Assembly (NCBI GenBank): GCA_023055505.1
Contig: JALIRH010000001.1
Coordinates: 13,821,467-13,885,466 of the forward strand
From: Callipepla californica brunnescens
Taxonomy: Eukaryota > Chordata > Aves > Galliformes > Odontophoridae
Direction of reading: 5' to 3'
DNA length: 64,000 nt
A program made the translations under genes and the position numbers. This document shows positions 1 through 12,556 of this stretch, in pieces. The notes beneath the pieces are model-generated. The model had not been told where the DNA came from and did no database searches. It worked only from the letters and a program-made list of their open reading frames with translations. The stretch's first letter is position 1; each line of letters opens with the position of its first letter.

Positions 1-3000
1 CTTGTTTACCACAGGCCTGTATTCACAGTTTAATGAAAACATTTTTTTTTCTTTTTCTTTGAAACGACACCAAGAGATCTGCACGTAGGTATTCCTTAAA
101 AGGTTCACAGAGGATGCTGTAAGACATTGCTTGAGACCAGATGGAGCACCTTCAGTGTGCTCACATGCCTGTGTTTCTCTACTCGGAGTAATCTTTATGC
201 TTAGATCTCCAAATCTCCAAATATATATGCTTTTCTGATGGAATTAATTTCACTGGATTACTACTTACACAGTCTGTGTTTGTTTGAATATAAAGGCTAG
301 AGAAGCTGTCATACAGGTACATAATCAAATCCTGCAGTTATTCGCTATTGACTATTTGTACAGCTAGTGTTATACTGCATTTCAGCTGTAAGGATGCAAC
401 TATGTTCACAGATAAGATTTTGTCTGCTGCTGTCTATCCTATATTCACAGAAGCATTGTTCTTGTTACTGCAATAAACACAAGAGAGGAGCATGTTATTC
501 CAGGCATTCATAGCATTAAGAAGGTTAGAGATTCAAGTTATTTATAGCTTTGAAACAAGGAAGGGTTGTTTCAAATTTTACTCCCTGAAGCAATGTCACT
601 GTAACTATGAATTTTTCTTTCTTTCTGAAGAACATACCTACGTCGTCTGTAATACTGTTGCACTGATGACTGCAGTGCTCAGGCAGAACTATGCCTCAGA
701 GCAAAGGGATGTCCCATCTGGAAGCTCCCAAGGGAGATGCAAGAAAGTACAAGGTGTGACCAGTTCTGTGCTATGAACACACTCACTAGGAAGTGCGCTC
801 TTGAAATAGTTTTGGAAAGCAGCAGCTGATGGATAGTTACACCCAGGACCAAACCTTCTCATGCTTACACAACTCTATGACCAGTGCCCTCAGCAATAAG
901 GAACTGCTGTTCTTGTAATAAGCTTCATTATGAACTTTAAAATGAGTAGGAACCATAAGGATTTTGACTTGGTGTAGCTCATCCTCCTTAGCTCTGTTGT
1001 TTTCAGTATTCAGTATAATTTAGTTAAAACAAGCTTGGAAACATCCCCCAGGTCTAGAACCACTTCCAGTGAGGACAATGGTACCCTGTGCTTATAACAT
1101 CTCCAAGACACTCAGAATTAGTGTATTCTCCTTTCTCAGGTGATTTTTTTTCTTTTCTTTTTTTCTAACATGATCATATACATACAAAAGGAATTTTAGG
1201 AGGACAGCACCATTTGACTTTGTACTGTGATAGAAAAAGCAGATATTTCAGCGTTGCATCTAAAAGTAAACATTTTTGTGCTTTTACACAGACCTTCTGT
1301 TTTCTCTGGCATGTCTCTGGTTGTTTGGATAATTCTCAAGAGAAAGCATAGGACAGTAGTCAACTATATCATCAGAAGGAAGCAGATTGCAGGTGGTCCT
1401 CCAGAATCTCCTGGCACAGGAGATGGCAGAGATCCACCCATCAGGTCCGACTTCTACCACCACGTTCCAGGTTGCCTCATCTCTGGTACCCAGACTTTTT
1501 TTGCCTGCCATTCTGAACTCCTGCAGAACATTCAAGGCTATGTTACACACTATATGCACTCACATCTTCCTTTCTTTCTCATGGACATCCAGCATCAAAT
1601 GTGTGGAGTCATCAGCACCATCACATCCACCCTTCAGAAGTGACCAGGCTGCCTGGTGAGGGGTGTGGTATGCCACTGGGGCATCTCCTTGTTCAGGGTA
1701 GGCTGGAACCAGTTGTCTTCCTTCTTTGAGATGGTTTGAATTTCCTGCTCTAACCTCTACCGGCAAAGAACACATCCCGAATGTACTGAAATGAAAGTAA
1801 ATGGAATACTGTTGTTGTTCAACAGTATGTAGGAAATGTATAGAGTAATGAGTTTACACGCTGAAGCTAAGAACTGGCTCAGAGACGGATGAAAATTACC
1901 ATGATGTATTACTTTTGCTTTCAGTCAAGACAAACTCTGCTTATTCATAGTCTATTTTAAAATGTACCTTTACTTTTCTTCTACCTGTTTTGTTCAAATG
2001 CAGATCTACTGACTTTAGCAGAATTCTGATATTAGTCTCATTTCCTCAGTGTATTTTCCAGTCTTATGCATAACTTTTCCTTCTTAAACACCCAAGGAAG
2101 AAAAGCCCACCAAGCTCTATGGTATACAAAACGAAGCACCTTCAAATTGCTGGAGGCTGAGAGGGCATCTGTGGACACTGACTTCATTTTAGACCATTTC
2201 CTATGCCTCTGTTGTCAGACAGAATATTGGGCTGGGTGGACCCATAGGAAAATATTTATTGTGCTCATCTTATTGCTGCTCTACAGCTCAATTACTTGAA
2301 TCCTCTTTTAAGGAGACTAATATACTGAGCTATTTTTAGAGTTTAGAAATAAAAACATGAATAAAAAATTCAGCATGATTAATAATTCTGTTTGTTTGTT
2401 TAAAAAAAAGACTGATGACCAAGATAGAAAAGTAAGATAAAAACAAGTCAGGGGAACAACACCCTTCTTCCTCTACTCTACAATGACATTTGGCTAAACA
2501 CGAAAAAAGAGGAATGGTCAGTCTTTTACACATAAAAAGAGCGTTACTACTGGATTTACCACAGCAATACTCCTTCAGTGAGTCAGAAATCCTAGAGGCA
2601 TCCTAGCAAAGAAATTTTGTTTCTAGAAAGAGAATGGTTAAAGTCACTGGAAAAACAAGGAAGAAAGCTTGTATTCATATTGTTGCTACAAGAGCCTTGG
2701 AGGAACATTTAGGTATTTACTTCAGGCAGTGTCAAATACTACAGTGCTTAGAAGCAGAAATACAAATATTTACACTTGGAATTAATGCTTTTATTCTTAG
2801 AGCATATCTGTTGGTGCATTTTCAAATACAGAATCAGTAGTGAGAGAAATCTGGCAAGTTTGGGAAGCTAGAAGAAAAAAAGGTACAACTTCATGGTACT
2901 GGCTGGTGTCTGAAAGCCTGGAAAGCTTGGTGATGTCTAGAACTGGGATTCTCCCATCTCATTTCTGATGAACACTCTGGAGAGATTTCCTTCTCTTTTT

Positions 3001-6000
3001 TGGAGGGGAGTGAGGCTGCAATCTGCAGACTCACTGTGATTGAAAGGATCCTCAGATGGGAGAGAAGTGAGAGAGCCATTCTTCAGATGATCCAGCAGTG
3101 TAGTTGGTAAAGCAGCAGGGGCAGAGATTGTCACTGTTTGGGAAAATACTGGTGGCAACAGAATGTTGATCTGGTTGCATATGGCTTGTGGCTTTATTTC
3201 AGTTAACAGAAAAGAACTATTGGCATCACAAGTAACTGCAGATAGGTATTTAAACTGAAAATTTATGAGGCATCCCCATTAATGGTGTATTCCATTGTCT
3301 TTATCACAGCATGGTTTCTGCAGCATTTTCAATTTTCTGGTTGGTCCTCAATGATGGGCAAGGATTCTGGTACCAGGTATGGGACAATACTACTCTTTCA
3401 GTGAATGATGCGTGCTCAAACAGTTGAATGTTGTCAAAATCTATGTGGTTCTGATATACTCACCTGCAAAAATGTGGAGAGGCAGGCTTTTTTAAAAATG
3501 TGTCTCAAAAAATGAAATGGTTTAAGGGATATTGACTCAGGAGTCAGTTAAACTCAGTCCCTGTTGTGAAGATAGTAATTGGAGGCAGAGCTTTCCCACA
3601 CAGGAGAAATCAGATTAATCATCCTGCTACTTGGTCATTGTATGTGCCTATTTCACACAGTGCAAAATGTCCTTGCAGTTGTATCTATTTGGTTGTGGCA
3701 ACCAAATGATGAAGAATAGCTATATGGCAGCCTGCTTGGCCTTCAACTCTTTTTCCAAGCCTACAAGACAAATTTGGCCATCACAGTGGAGGAGCAGCTA
3801 CACCCAAGTAAACAGTCTGAATCAGAGTTTCTTTCCTTTGGCTAAATGAAATGTGCGCAGGAGAGACAGCAACTCCCAGCTTGGAGAACACAAGCAGCAG
3901 CCTACTGCAGAAATACACTGTGTTGCTGGGGGAGGACTTTTTCCTTCCAAGCTGTAATAGCCTTTCTCAAAGCATGACATTTGTTCACCCTTTCAGGGCT
4001 GGCAATGCTGAAGGTCCTGGTTACCAAAGACATTCTGAGCTTTCCCATCATCCTGATGGCTGCTGATCCCAGGCCCAACGAATTGTCCAGGGTGCACAGC
4101 ACATCAGAGTCTCCCAGGGAACACTGCAACATCCTGCAAGCTGCCCCTCGTTGCCATCAGCTAGGGCTGAGACTGCTGCTGTGCTTTTGTGAAACAATGG
4201 GCTCAGCCATATTTCACTGTCAGTGTGGTGACAAATGTTGGCCTGCAGAGACTCCCAGACATATGTAACTTGGCTGGCACTCAATGGCAAAGGTCATGAG
4301 TTGTCGTCTTGCATCTCCAAGTTCAATGAGATGGTTTTGTGCTGTGTTAGTCTATGTGTATTAAGTTTCAGCAAAGAGAGGGTGGTGGAGGAGGAAAGAG
4401 ATTTGTATCTGGAGTTAGGTGATGTTAAATGTTCTGAATAATTAGATAAGATTGTGTGTGCCAAGCAGACTGTGTTTTCTGATAAGATGTCTCTGGTTCC
4501 CTCTGCCTCCCTGCCCTCCAGGACATGCATGCATGCACACACCCGCACATTTTAAGTGGTTTCAGGGCTCATTAAGTAAGCTGGGCTGATAGCTGCAGAA
4601 ACGTCATTCGTTCTCAATGGGGCAGTGAATCCATGTTCTGAGCATTTTTGGTAGTCTCAGAAAGTAGGTAAAGTAGGTGAAAATTCACTTTTCATAGTTG
4701 ATCCTTTTATTTTCATCTTGGACTTTAAAAAGTCTGACTCAGCAGCACACATTGCCTAGGCAGAACCAGAGCTTATACCACAGTGACTGCTGCGGCAGCT
4801 CAGTTTGCTTTCAAAGCTACTACTGAATTTCTGAAGAGGTGTGTGAATTTTATTGGGAACAGGCATATAAGGATGCATAGAATATCCTCCTGGCCTCCCT
4901 CTGAGGGGAGTCTGGACCAAATCTGAATCACACTGGAAAATATGAAGACAGTTTTGCAGGGGTCTCCGTATGGATGCAGCTCCTTCTGAGGCTGGAGCAG
5001 AAGCCAGGAGGAGGGCTGGTCTTATACATTCTGCCCAAAGCCTAGTCCACCCTAATTTAGCTGCTCCTGTCAGAATGAAAACATCCTCCTAAGGAAAGAG
5101 GCATTTTGAATATTTCTTTCCATAACCTCTCACTTCCCTGACTGCTGTTATTGTTAGTAATTTCAGATCTATAGTTGTTTATCAGGCAGAATGGCCATAA
5201 GTTCTACAAAGCAAACATGACATAGTTGAAAATTCCAGGGAAATCACTGGCAGATCACTTATTTGAGGGATGTCTCAAAGAGTGCCACTACTTGAGAGTG
5301 CTGCCAGCCTTAGAGGAGCACAGCTTGGCTTTTCAAATTCATTACAAGCCAGTAGAACTGGTATCAATAGAAGCTAGCAAAAATATCTAGGAGTGGACTT
5401 GCCGTCACTCTTTCTGGACAGATACCTTCTATAGCTGAATAGGACTGTCCTCTGTGCCATACTCTCTGCAGAAGAAAACCTTGTAGATTGTAGAGGAACT
5501 GCGTGGAGCAATAACCTGAGCACGGTTCTTACATGATGCGGGTACCAGATCCAAGCAAGAAGGCTGTGTGCTGCTTTCCAGTGGAAGTGTTTCCTGATGG
5601 CTACAACCTGTGATGAGGAGATGTCATCCCTTGTGCAGTCTCATGGCATCTTACTCTCACACATACACTTGACAGTTGATTTCCTTGCTCTGATCCCTGA
5701 TGACAGAAAAGCAAACTAGGATGTGGGGCTGTGGCAGGGCTGTGGGTAAAGGTATCATTCCTATGGCTGGCGCTGTCTCACTGAGATTATAATCACAGTG
5801 TGGCTGGTTGTATGGAATAATGAGAGGGCTATGCTCAACAAAAACTGGGGAGGAAGGGAAAAAAGTGAAAACATCCACCCAGGTTCCCTTCAACATCTGC
5901 TTTTCCAGTGCAAAGACTTTCTGAGTGCAAATTAATGTATGCTAGGCATGACAGCATGTCACCCCTTGCCCTCCTTCGAGCTCATACTTGTCTGTGAATC

Positions 6001-8585
6001 ATTGAACTGTTAGATGGAAAGCCGTGTGTGCTGAACAGCCCCTGTGCCCAGGGCTGTGAGCTGATGCACAAGGGCAGAGCTCTGCAGGGTGCAGAAAAGG
6101 ACTCAACATCCTGGTGAGCCATGGCTAGCAGTGCTTCTCTGTGAGTCCTCTGGTGAAAGACACTGAGCCCAAGTAAAAGCAGCTCTTTCTCTTGGTATTT
6201 ACGCTTGGTATTGATGTGCTTTTGAGGAAATAAACACAATTCTGAAAGTATCCATACAAGCATGACGAGGGGTGCAATGGGAGCAGAGTGCATGCTCTGT
6301 CCTCCCAGTAAAGCCAGCGTCCACAGCCTTGCCTGGGGCAAGCTTAAAATAAAGGGAAAGAGAATACTCTTGAAACCTGGGCCATAATTATTATTTATTT
6401 CAACAGCAATTTGCCTTATTATGGTGCACGACATTTGTTACCCGGGCAACAGCTTTCTGTAGAGGCCTGGCTCAAATTAAAGTCAATCGAGCAAGGTCTG
6501 AAGTCAATATTGGTATTATATTTTAAAACCAAGATACAAGGGAGTCAGCAATTTTACCTAAGCGCTGTATCTTTTATTGTTGTCTTAGGCAGACACAAGG
6601 AACCATGAAAGTCTGTGCCCAAGTAATACTTTTCTGTGTTGTGCCTGGTCAATCTGCTCTGTGCACATTTGCAAATAAAGTGAATTTTCCAGAATCCTGC
6701 TCTTGCCTGAGGCAGTAGGTGCAAGCATGGCTGAGTGACGTCTGCACTGTGTGAAGAATCGCTATCCCAGAGCTGACCCGCTGTGCAGGCCGCACGCCCT
6801 CACACAGGCCTGCTCTCCTGTGATAGAGGTCGGGTGTAACACATCTTCTAAGGTCCAAGGCAGAATGAACACAAAAAGACAGAGCTAAGCGCTATAAACT
6901 ATAAATATATTATCCTCTTCATGAATTCTGCATAAAAGTGCAACTCAGTCAAACACTGGGAGTTTGGAAATGAAAAGTTTTGGGGGGCTAATCTCTTTTT
7001 TCATACCTTCTCTCTTTTGCTTCTTGTATTTTTGTTGTTACTGTTGCTTATTTGTTCTGTAAGTATAGATGCCAAAACCACCAACCTTGAAAGTCTAGCA
7101 GGAAGTTTGTAGTGAACGGCAATGTAGTACAGCTCAGACATTCCTGACAGGCAGCTCTGCAACAGTAATCCTTTCATAGGGTATTTTTCCTGCATTTTGC
7201 AGACCTATTATACAGATTTGACTGGCTATTAGAGGCTTTCTTCTTTCTTTCCTCTCCTCCTGGCAAGACACTCTCCCTGTTATCTGACCCTTCCCTAGGG
7301 CCCTCAGCTGGCCCTTCCGCACCCAGGGCTGATGAAGAGTTGGACTTGTGGTAGCAATGACAGACGTGCTCCCAGCTGCTTTGTGGCTGTCTGTCTGTCC
7401 CTGCTGCATCTCTGCAGACAGCAGTGCTCAGGCAGGGTGCCAGCTGCTGGGGCTGGATCCGGCTCTGCCTGCTGCTCTTATGACTATCACCCACCTTCAG
7501 GCGGTGCTGCTCTGGGCTACGCCATTTCCTACTGCTCACAGACTCTCTAAGGGTGCTGAAGAGAACGGTTATTAATGTTAGAGCCATTGGGTAGCAAATA
7601 TTTTGCTGGAAAACCTTCACTAAGATGCTGCAACATGACTATAATCTACCACTTTCTGACAGTCTTCACAAGTTCACAGCTGCCAATAAACTGATGGCAG
7701 CAAACATCTACAGCTGCCCAATGCTTAGGAACAAGGGCATTTTAATAGTCTCAAAGTACTTCAGCTGGCCGTGCCTCATGCATTTGGGTTTTCAAACCTG
7801 TGCTTTGCGGGAGTTGCTTCAGTTTGTGCTGAAAAATCTGATGCCTTTCTTGTCAACATGCACCTTGTCTGTTGTCTCAGTACTTAATAATACCAGCAAT
7901 TAGATGTAGGAAGGACTGCTCCATTGTCATATAGATAGAGAATGAGGTACGCCTATTGAATCATTTGCTTCTTGGCAAAGGAAAGGAGTTTTACTCAGCT
8001 TTGGTAAAAATAAGCATTTACTTATTGCTGAGTTTTCCATGAAACTACTTCACAGGATCTTAGGGAGATGCAGTGTTTTGGAGGTAACAGGTTTTGGACG
8101 AAGTGTTATCACTGGCATTTGTGGCTGTTAATAATTAGCAAAGGCTCTTTTCTTCCGAGAACATCCTGGCCATGCCCCAGTTTCATAACATGCAAATTCC
8201 TCACTTCAGTTTTAATAAGCTATTGAACTGTGTTTGCCACTGGACTGTTGTTATTGGAGCTGCTCGGAAATTATTTTTCTTAATGAAAATTCTGCTTTAT
8301 GATGAAAAATGAAGCTCATGTTTTCAATTGAAAATGGTTTTGTTTTGTTACCTCAAGTGTCTCGTGAGACCAGTAGTCTGCATGCTTCGTGCTCCAAAAT
8401 CTTCAGTTGTGTGGGCTTCTTAAATAAGCCGCTCCTCCCTTGGTGTGCTTTCCCTTTTACTGACCTGCTGTGGGACTCATTATATTATATCTTGCCCAGA
8501 TAGGAAACCTGGGAAACAGGGGGGACTGGAGACAGCTACAGTTTTCATGAACCACCACAGGGACAATCCTGAGATGTTTTGGGTT
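1..8585. other. Intergenic DNA distal to CAV1 (CAV1-MET interval)
   Basis: No gene recognised. It contains short T-rich runs near 1,145, a degenerate coding-like stretch at 1,284-1,775 that I could not identify, a 20 bp alternating purine-pyrimidine string at 4,523-4,542, a TGACTCAGCA motif at 4,735-4,744 and the RFX-like site at 6,437. Open frames are under 150 codons, lack domains and overlap each other on both strands. The assignment to the CAV1-MET interval follows known synteny and is inference. Confidence 0.7.
6437..6450. promoter_or_regulatory. RFX X-box-like palindrome
   Basis: GTTACCCGGGCAAC fits GTNRCC-N2-RGYAAC exactly. The surrounding 6,360-6,600 stretch is unique, AT-rich and rich in homeodomain-like strings, as in conserved noncoding elements. 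No gene is close. Confidence 0.35.
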
Positions 8586-8680
8586 TTAAGGAAAAAAAAA
8601 ATAAAATAGAATGATGATTTAGATTTCTGGTAATCTACGTTAAGGAAAAAAAAAAGTAATTAGATTTCTGGTAATCTGTT
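8586..8680. repeat. Imperfect tandem duplication with poly-A cores
   Basis: TTAAGGAAAAAAAAAA followed by AGATTTCTGGTAATCT occurs twice, from 8,586 and from 8,640. The second copy has a shorter spacer. About 54 and 40 bp. Confidence 0.85.
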
Positions 8681-11600
8681 TTTAAAAAAAACACGACATT
8701 TTCTCTTGTAAATGGCCAGATCTCACACAAAAGAAATTAATTTTGACTAAAGGAAAACTGTGATAAAAAGGGTTTGCATATCAATAATTGCTTTTCCTTT
8801 TCAGGGAGCCATGCTCATTCTGTCAGAGAGCTGGTCTGTGCTGCACAGAAGAATGTCTGTAAGACTTATGCTTCTGACATTATAAATTGCAGCACTTGAA
8901 ATAAACATAAACATAGTGCCAAACACAATGGAAATTAGAAGAGTTGAAGTGACCACCTGCTTTTGTGTGCTCAAACTCTACTGTTGTGTAATGAACCTTC
9001 AGGTTAACCACTTCACCACTCAGTAACACTGAGCATTATTTGCTGCTCACAATTCCTTTCAGACAATTTCAGATTGATTTTTTTCATGGTATTTGGACCC
9101 AAAAATATTGCATGGGATACTTCCTATGGTAAATTCTACAGGGCTTGTCATGACTATCTCTTGAGTACCATCTATTTTCCTGCATTTGTTCTCACTGGTG
9201 TAGTACATTATTAGATTTTGCTAAAAGAAATATATTGTTATTTTTAACTCATAGCCTGCAGTGTTGCTTCAGCCACCCTTTAGCAGCAGCAGGTTCTGGT
9301 GTTGCATCACCAGTTACCTTTCTTCCCCAGGTTCAGTCTGTTCTTCGGATTGCTCATGCTGCTGTTTGCACAAATAGGACGTTCTCCAGTATTCAGCATC
9401 TTCATTACAAGTCTCTAATCTGCCTGAGTTAAACTGTGAGGATGTTCCTCCTCATCTTTTTTTTTTTTTTTTTTTTTTTAAATTTAATTAGCTACTTAAG
9501 TTGAGTTTTGCAGTGCTGAGAAAGAAAAAATGGGGAGAACTTTAATTCTATCCACACTGTAGATTTAAAATGCAGTTGGGTATGGTTTTGCTTCATCAAT
9601 AAGAATGAAAGATTTTCCACCTGTAACAAAACTAATTGCCAGGCCTTGTGGCTTTATCTACAGTGCTTTATGCGTTTCTGATCTCTGTTAGACACGTATT
9701 TTCAACGTCAGTTGAGCTGCTTGCTGAGGTACCCTCTCTTCCTAACTCCCCTGCACTCACTTCTTTCTGCCCCTCCTTTCTAATTCTCTAGCAACAGAAG
9801 AGGAGTTCTTTGGTTAGTGGAAGCCAAGAGTAAAATCTTCAAAGTTTCAGGCTCACCAAGGACAGACTAACGCAGTTTAAGCATATAAGTTGCGTTTATC
9901 CAAAAAACAAGTCTTTGTACCTTGTATCTCATAACTCTTTTGTTTCTCCCTCCTGTGAGACTGATGGGGCAGACAACACTCGCTGACTGACTCCTTTGAT
10001 GTCGAGGGGATGAAAGCCCTGGCTGAATTGGCTTTCAAGATGATTTGAAGTATTTGTTCCTGATTGCCTTAATAAAGCTACTGTAGCAAATCTACATCTG
10101 CCAGGATAATTTAAATACAGGAACTGTCTTTCTCATAGTGGTATTGTGTAATTATATTGTGCCCAGGATAAATAGCCCTCTCATGTCTTCAGGATGTTTC
10201 TGGACACTGCTGCTTTTCAATATTCCTTTTGATTGCTTTTCAGATAGGTAAACTCATTGCTTTATCTATCACACAGTCAGTCTGGCTTCCTTTGTTATAC
10301 ATGACCATGTCGTGTAAGATCTGCTTTTGATTTAAGGAGCCAGAATTGGCTGGCTGACGGAAAGCAAACTGGCATCTGTAACTGAGCATAACAACTGCAG
10401 TGTTAGTTCTCACTTTTTCTATCTCCTCACACATGGTCAAATCTCAAGTTCAAAGATGCTAGTTACTTTGAAGACCTAGATCTTTTTCATTTGCATGGAC
10501 AAATCACATATTGACCTTTTTAATTGCTTGCTGCTTATAGGCTTAGCATCTGTAACTGAATATTCAGCAAAAATTCAGCAAGGTTTTCTTGCTAGACTCC
10601 TATTGCAGTGTACATAATGTAAATTAATTCTTACTTCCAGCTACTAATCCAGCTAGTATTTGGTACTTAGCACACTGAATCTGTGTAAGAAACTTGTCCC
10701 TGCACAGGAAAGCCTCTTCGACTTCTGTACAGTGATAAATAAATAATGCTGTGACAATCTTTCAGCGATGTCATCACTCCTGACTGTCAAACAACACTTC
10801 AACGCTTTGCAGACTGCCTGGTAGCAACGAGGCCTGTTAACTTCACCTAAATGAAAAGCATAACTTCATTTACAGGTCAGAAGAATCTTTACAGCAGTCT
10901 GCCAGGCTGTCTGGCTGTGGGCAGAGGAATTGGTGGGGCCACAGTCCTCACAGGCAGCCCTGCTGGGGCCCTGTGCCACAGCTCTGCTCCTTCCCCACGG
11001 TCAGCAGCAATGCCCAGAGAAGCTGCTCCTCAGGGAGGGCTCCTTGCTTGACACGTATGTAGGCATCCATGCACTCTGCCTCTTCCTGTTTATTATAAAA
11101 ATAAGCCTGAAAAGCCTTTCTACCTGCATTGTTGTAAAGCAGCAAAATGGGATAGCCACCCATGGCTCTGATTTATATAGAAATTCCGGATATAAGAGAT
11201 TGCGCAGCAGATTGTCACTGACCTGCTCCAATTTAAGCTTGGGTGGCAGACTATTCTTTCCATTCTTTTTTTGTGTTTGAACAACAAAAGGAGGAATATG
11301 GGATGAAATAAGAAGGTAGATGTGGAACTGGAGTTTCTGTTATCTGCAGCTAATTCCTCTTTTTGCTTTATAACCTATGTCCAACCTCCAATGGTTCTGA
11401 AAACGGACTTCTAACAGAACCACGAAGCCTGCCTTGTATTTTGCCCATTTGAATGTATTTATATTTAATCAGGGTATAAGTGCATATTTTCCCAGATGCT
11501 GCCTAGCTTGCAGCTGTGGCAGCAGTGTGTAAGAAGAGTCTTTGTAACTTCAATTAAATGAAGTACAAATTCAAAGGGTGTGGAAGCTGTTTGTTGAGGA

Positions 11601-12264
11601 CAAGCGCGTTCAAGATGAGAGAGGTGCTATTTTTCTGTGTTGACCTCTAACAATTTGCATATATCAAATTAGTTGATCCAACAGGCAAATTGTTAAAGAG
11701 TGTGTTTTTCCCCCCAAGGGCTGGAGACAGAATCCATTAATGTTTGATAAACATTTTCAAGTGCTTTTGTAAGATCATCCTATTCATAGTAGGTCACACT
11801 ACTGAGACCTACGGATAAGGTACCTTGTAATAAACAACTATTACTGTGGTATTATTCACTTCCAAGCACAAATATTTTGTTAGAGTATAAACAATGATGG
11901 CATTTTTACAATGAGCACTTAATCATTTTTAATGATTTAATTTAATAAAATAATGAAAGTATTATTTCTAATTAAAACAGCACTAATTCTACAGCACTGA
12001 CATTCTTTTTTTTTCCATTGACAAATCAGTCAAATTCTGACACTGACAGACAGAGATCTTGTAATTAAATTCTTATGACACATGCCAGCTCTGACTGCCT
12101 CCCCAGCTCCCCACGATATAAGTCTTTCCTATCAGCCTGAATTTTCTTTTCTCCTCAGCCTTAATTAAGAGGACTATTACCTATTTCTAATGAATGGGCC
12201 TGATGCATCCGTATGGGCCAGTTGTTGACCAGAAGTGGTGTTGGCACTGAGATGTGAGAGGGTT
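8681..12264. other. Intergenic DNA without recognised genes
   Basis: Unique AT-rich sequence with a 23 bp T run. The part at 11,640-12,000 is especially AT-rich with many TAAT and TGTTTA-like strings, a possible conserved noncoding element. Confidence 0.7.
9457..9479. repeat. Poly-T run (23 bp)
   Basis: Uninterrupted T run. No flanking target-site duplication or recognisable retrocopy body was seen on either side. Confidence 0.95.
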
Positions 12265-12556
12265 GTATATAATTACCTGAAGGGAGGATGCAAGGAGGAT
12301 GGAGCCAGATTATTTTCAGTCGTACCCAGTGCCAGGACAAGAAGCAATAGGCAGAAACTGAAACACAGGAGGTTCTCTCTGAACACCAGAAAGCATTTCT
12401 ATGCCGTGCAGGTTGCCCAGAGGGGCTGTGGAGTCTCTACCTTGGAGATCTTCAAAAGATTGCAGTGCTGGGCAATCTGCTTTGGTAGCTTTGTTTGAGC
12501 AGGCATTGGACCACATGGTCTTTCCAACCTCAGCCATTCTGTGCTTCTATGATTTT
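12265..12556 (+). mobile_element. CR1 non-LTR retrotransposon fragment
   Basis: The 3' end of a CR1 element in sense orientation. Recognisable strings are ACCTGAAGGGAGG near the start, CACAGGAGGTTCTCTCTGAACA, GCCCAGAGGGGCTGTGGAGTCTC and a diverged terminal TTCTATGAT. There is an internal deletion after GGAGATCTTCAAAAG. It is 5'-truncated and non-functional. Confidence 0.88.

Noticed and set aside
5982..6434. 150-codon minus-strand open frame
   Set aside because: No domain, no similarity recognised, no splice or codon-bias support; consistent with a chance frame.
9457..9479. Poly-T run as the tail of a minus-strand retrocopy
   Set aside because: No target-site duplication and no gene-like body to its right.
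12235..12537. Short open frames on both strands
   Set aside because: They lie inside a 5'-truncated CR1 fragment; likewise frames at 23,128-23,513, 31,802-32,168 and 48,425-48,739.
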